Made by a program: the position numbers and the translations under genes
NCBI GenBank assembly: GCA_910585795.1
Contig: CAJUFV010000187.1
Coordinates: 1 to 7,516, forward strand
Length of the DNA stretch: 7,516 nt
Source of the DNA: an uncultured Clostridia bacterium
GTDB taxonomy: Bacteria > Bacillota > Clostridia > UBA1381
Reading direction: 5' to 3'
The notes under the pieces: model-generated
Databases searched by the model: none
Told to the model about the DNA's origin: nothing
What the model saw: only the letters and a program-made list of their open reading frames with translations
Shown: piece by piece, positions 6,427-7,516 of the stretch
Layout: each line of letters opens with the position of its first letter
How positions within the stretch are numbered: the first letter of the stretch is position 1

Positions 6427-7443
6427 ATGGCAGTTAAAGTTGCGATTAACGGATTTGGACGTATCGGACGTCTGGCATTCAGACAGATGTTTGGCGCAGA
6501 AGGTTATGAAGTTGTTGCTATCAATGACCTTACAAGCCCTGCAATGTTGGCTCATCTTTTAAAGTATGACTCATCACAGGGTAAATATGAAAAGGCTGAA
6601 ACAGTTTCAGCAGGTGATGACTCCATCACAGTTGACGGTAAGGAAATCAAGATTTACGCTTTCCCTGACGCTAACAATTGTCCTTGGGGCAAGCTTGATG
6701 TAGACGTTGTTCTGGAGTGCTCAGGCTTCTATACATCAAAGGAAAAGGCACAGGCTCACATCAATGCGGGAGCTAAAAAAGTTGTTATTTCCGCTCCAGC
6801 CGGCAATGACCTTCCTACAATTGTTTACAATGTAAACCACGACACATTAAAGGCTGATGACACAATCATTTCAGCTGCTTCATGTACAACAAACTGTCTG
6901 GCTCCAATGGCTGACGCGCTTAACAAGTACGCGCAAATCCAGTCAGGTATCATGTGTACAATTCACGCTTACACAGGCGACCAGATGACTCTTGACGGTC
7001 CTCAGAGAAAGGGCGATTTAAGACGTTCAAGAGCTGCCGCTGTAAATATTGTTCCTAACTCAACAGGCGCTGCAAAGGCTATCGGTCTTGTAATTCCTGA
7101 GCTTAACGGCAAGCTTATAGGCGCTGCTCAGAGAGTTCCTACACCGACAGGCTCAACAACTATACTTACAGCAGTTGTTAAGGGTGATAACGTAACTAAA
7201 GACGGTATCAATGCCGCAATGAAAGCTGCTTCAAACGAGTCATTCGGATACAATGTAGATGAAATTGTTTCATCAGATATCGTTGGTATGAGATATGGTT
7301 CATTATTTGATTCAACACAGACAATGGTTGCTGAAATCGGTAATGGTCTTTACGAGGTACAGGTTGTTTCATGGTATGATAACGAAAATTCATACACATC
7401 ACAGATGGTAAGAACAATCAAGTATTTCGCAGAGCTTGCGTAA
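6427..7443 (+). CDS. gap: Glyceraldehyde-3-phosphate dehydrogenase, type I
   Basis: Cytosolic glycolytic enzyme that oxidises glyceraldehyde 3-phosphate with phosphate and NAD to 1,3-bisphosphoglycerate. The 338-residue length is normal. The N-terminal Rossmann fold shows INGFGRIGR (residues 7-15) and an acidic residue after the second strand (AIND, D34), which indicates NAD rather than NADP preference. The catalytic motif SAASCTTNCLAP places the nucleophile at C153, with H180 in CTIHAYTGDQ as the base. The phosphate-site segments RRSRAAAVNIVPNSTGAAKA and QRVPTPTGS follow, and the end WYDNENSYTSQMVRTI is characteristic. The start is fixed by AGGAGG at 6413-6418, eight bases before the ATG. 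Codon use is strongly biased: isoleucine is nearly always ATT or ATC here, while ATA is common in the preceding gene, consistent with very high expression. A terminator follows directly, so no pgk or tpi is co-transcribed. Confidence 0.98.
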   Translation: MAVKVAINGFGRIGRLAFRQMFGAEGYEVVAINDLTSPAMLAHLLKYDSSQGKYEKAETVSAGDDSITVDGKEIKIYAFPDANNCPWGKLDVDVVLECSGFYTSKEKAQAHINAGAKKVVISAPAGNDLPTIVYNVNHDTLKADDTIISAASCTTNCLAPMADALNKYAQIQSGIMCTIHAYTGDQMTLDGPQRKGDLRRSRAAAVNIVPNSTGAAKAIGLVIPELNGKLIGAAQRVPTPTGSTTILTAVVKGDNVTKDGINAAMKAASNESFGYNVDEIVSSDIVGMRYGSLFDSTQTMVAEIGNGLYEVQVVSWYDNENSYTSQMVRTIKYFAELA

Positions 7444-7458
7444 TTTTATTAATTATAG

Positions 7459-7492
7459 AAAATAACGGCTTATAAATAAGCCGTTATTTTTT
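7459..7492 (+). terminator. Intrinsic terminator of gap
   Basis: A 14-bp stem (7459-7472 with 7477-7490; core AATAACGGCTTA / TAAGCCGTTATT) closed by a 4-base loop TAAA, running into a T tract at 7487-7492. It starts 15 bases after the gap stop codon. The last 24 bases of the window (7493-7516) show nothing recognisable. Confidence 0.92.
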
Positions 7493-7516
7493 GCTCAATT
7501 ATTATTTACAGCTTTA

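Noticed and set aside
1..7516. Defence system, prophage, insertion sequence, CRISPR, tRNA or rRNA
   Set aside because: No transposase, integrase, terminal inverted repeats, spaced direct repeats, or tRNA/rRNA signature was found. All sizeable open frames are accounted for by chromosomal-type genes.

Overview
The window reads as an AT-rich chromosomal segment from a Gram-positive anaerobe of the class Clostridia. This rests on strong AGGAGG-type ribosome binding sites, near-consensus sigma-A promoters, low-GC codon use (AAA, ATA, AAT) outside the highly expressed gap gene, and proteins of recognisably clostridial type. These are a NimA-like flavoprotein, a cardiolipin synthase, a DUF5662 protein, a large Asn/Asp/Tyr-rich secreted protein and a type I GAPDH. 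The species cannot be named from the sequence. No insertion sequence, CRISPR array, tRNA, rRNA or phage gene is visible.

Layout. (1) Bases 1-1114, plus strand: the 3' part of a PnuC-type nicotinamide riboside transporter (cut by the window edge), then, 31 bases later, a pyridoxamine 5'-phosphate-oxidase-fold/NimA-like flavoprotein. They are probably co-transcribed. (2) Bases 1111-1143: a perfect 13-bp hairpin wedged between two convergent stop codons, a compact bidirectional terminator. (3) Bases 1144-3239, minus strand: a two-gene operon of a DUF5662 protein followed by a cardiolipin synthase; the cls start is best placed at 2685. (4) Bases 3240-3418: a divergent control region with two good promoters facing outward and a nested inverted repeat between them. 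(5) Bases 3419-6235, plus strand: a 938-residue exported protein with an internal tandem duplication, driven by a perfect TTGACA-17-TATAAT promoter. (6) Bases 6236-6426: an AT-rich leader with a probable gap promoter, short direct repeats and an imperfect inverted repeat. (7) Bases 6427-7443: gap (GAPDH), closed immediately by a strong intrinsic terminator, so gap appears monocistronic here.

The genes do not form one obvious pathway. PnuC (NAD precursor uptake) and GAPDH (NAD-using glycolytic enzyme) are housekeeping. Cls makes the membrane lipid cardiolipin, and its partner DUF5662 is uncharacterised. The least explained parts are the large repeat-containing secreted protein and the DUF5662-cls pairing. 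I saw nothing that justifies calling the window a new defence or mobile system.
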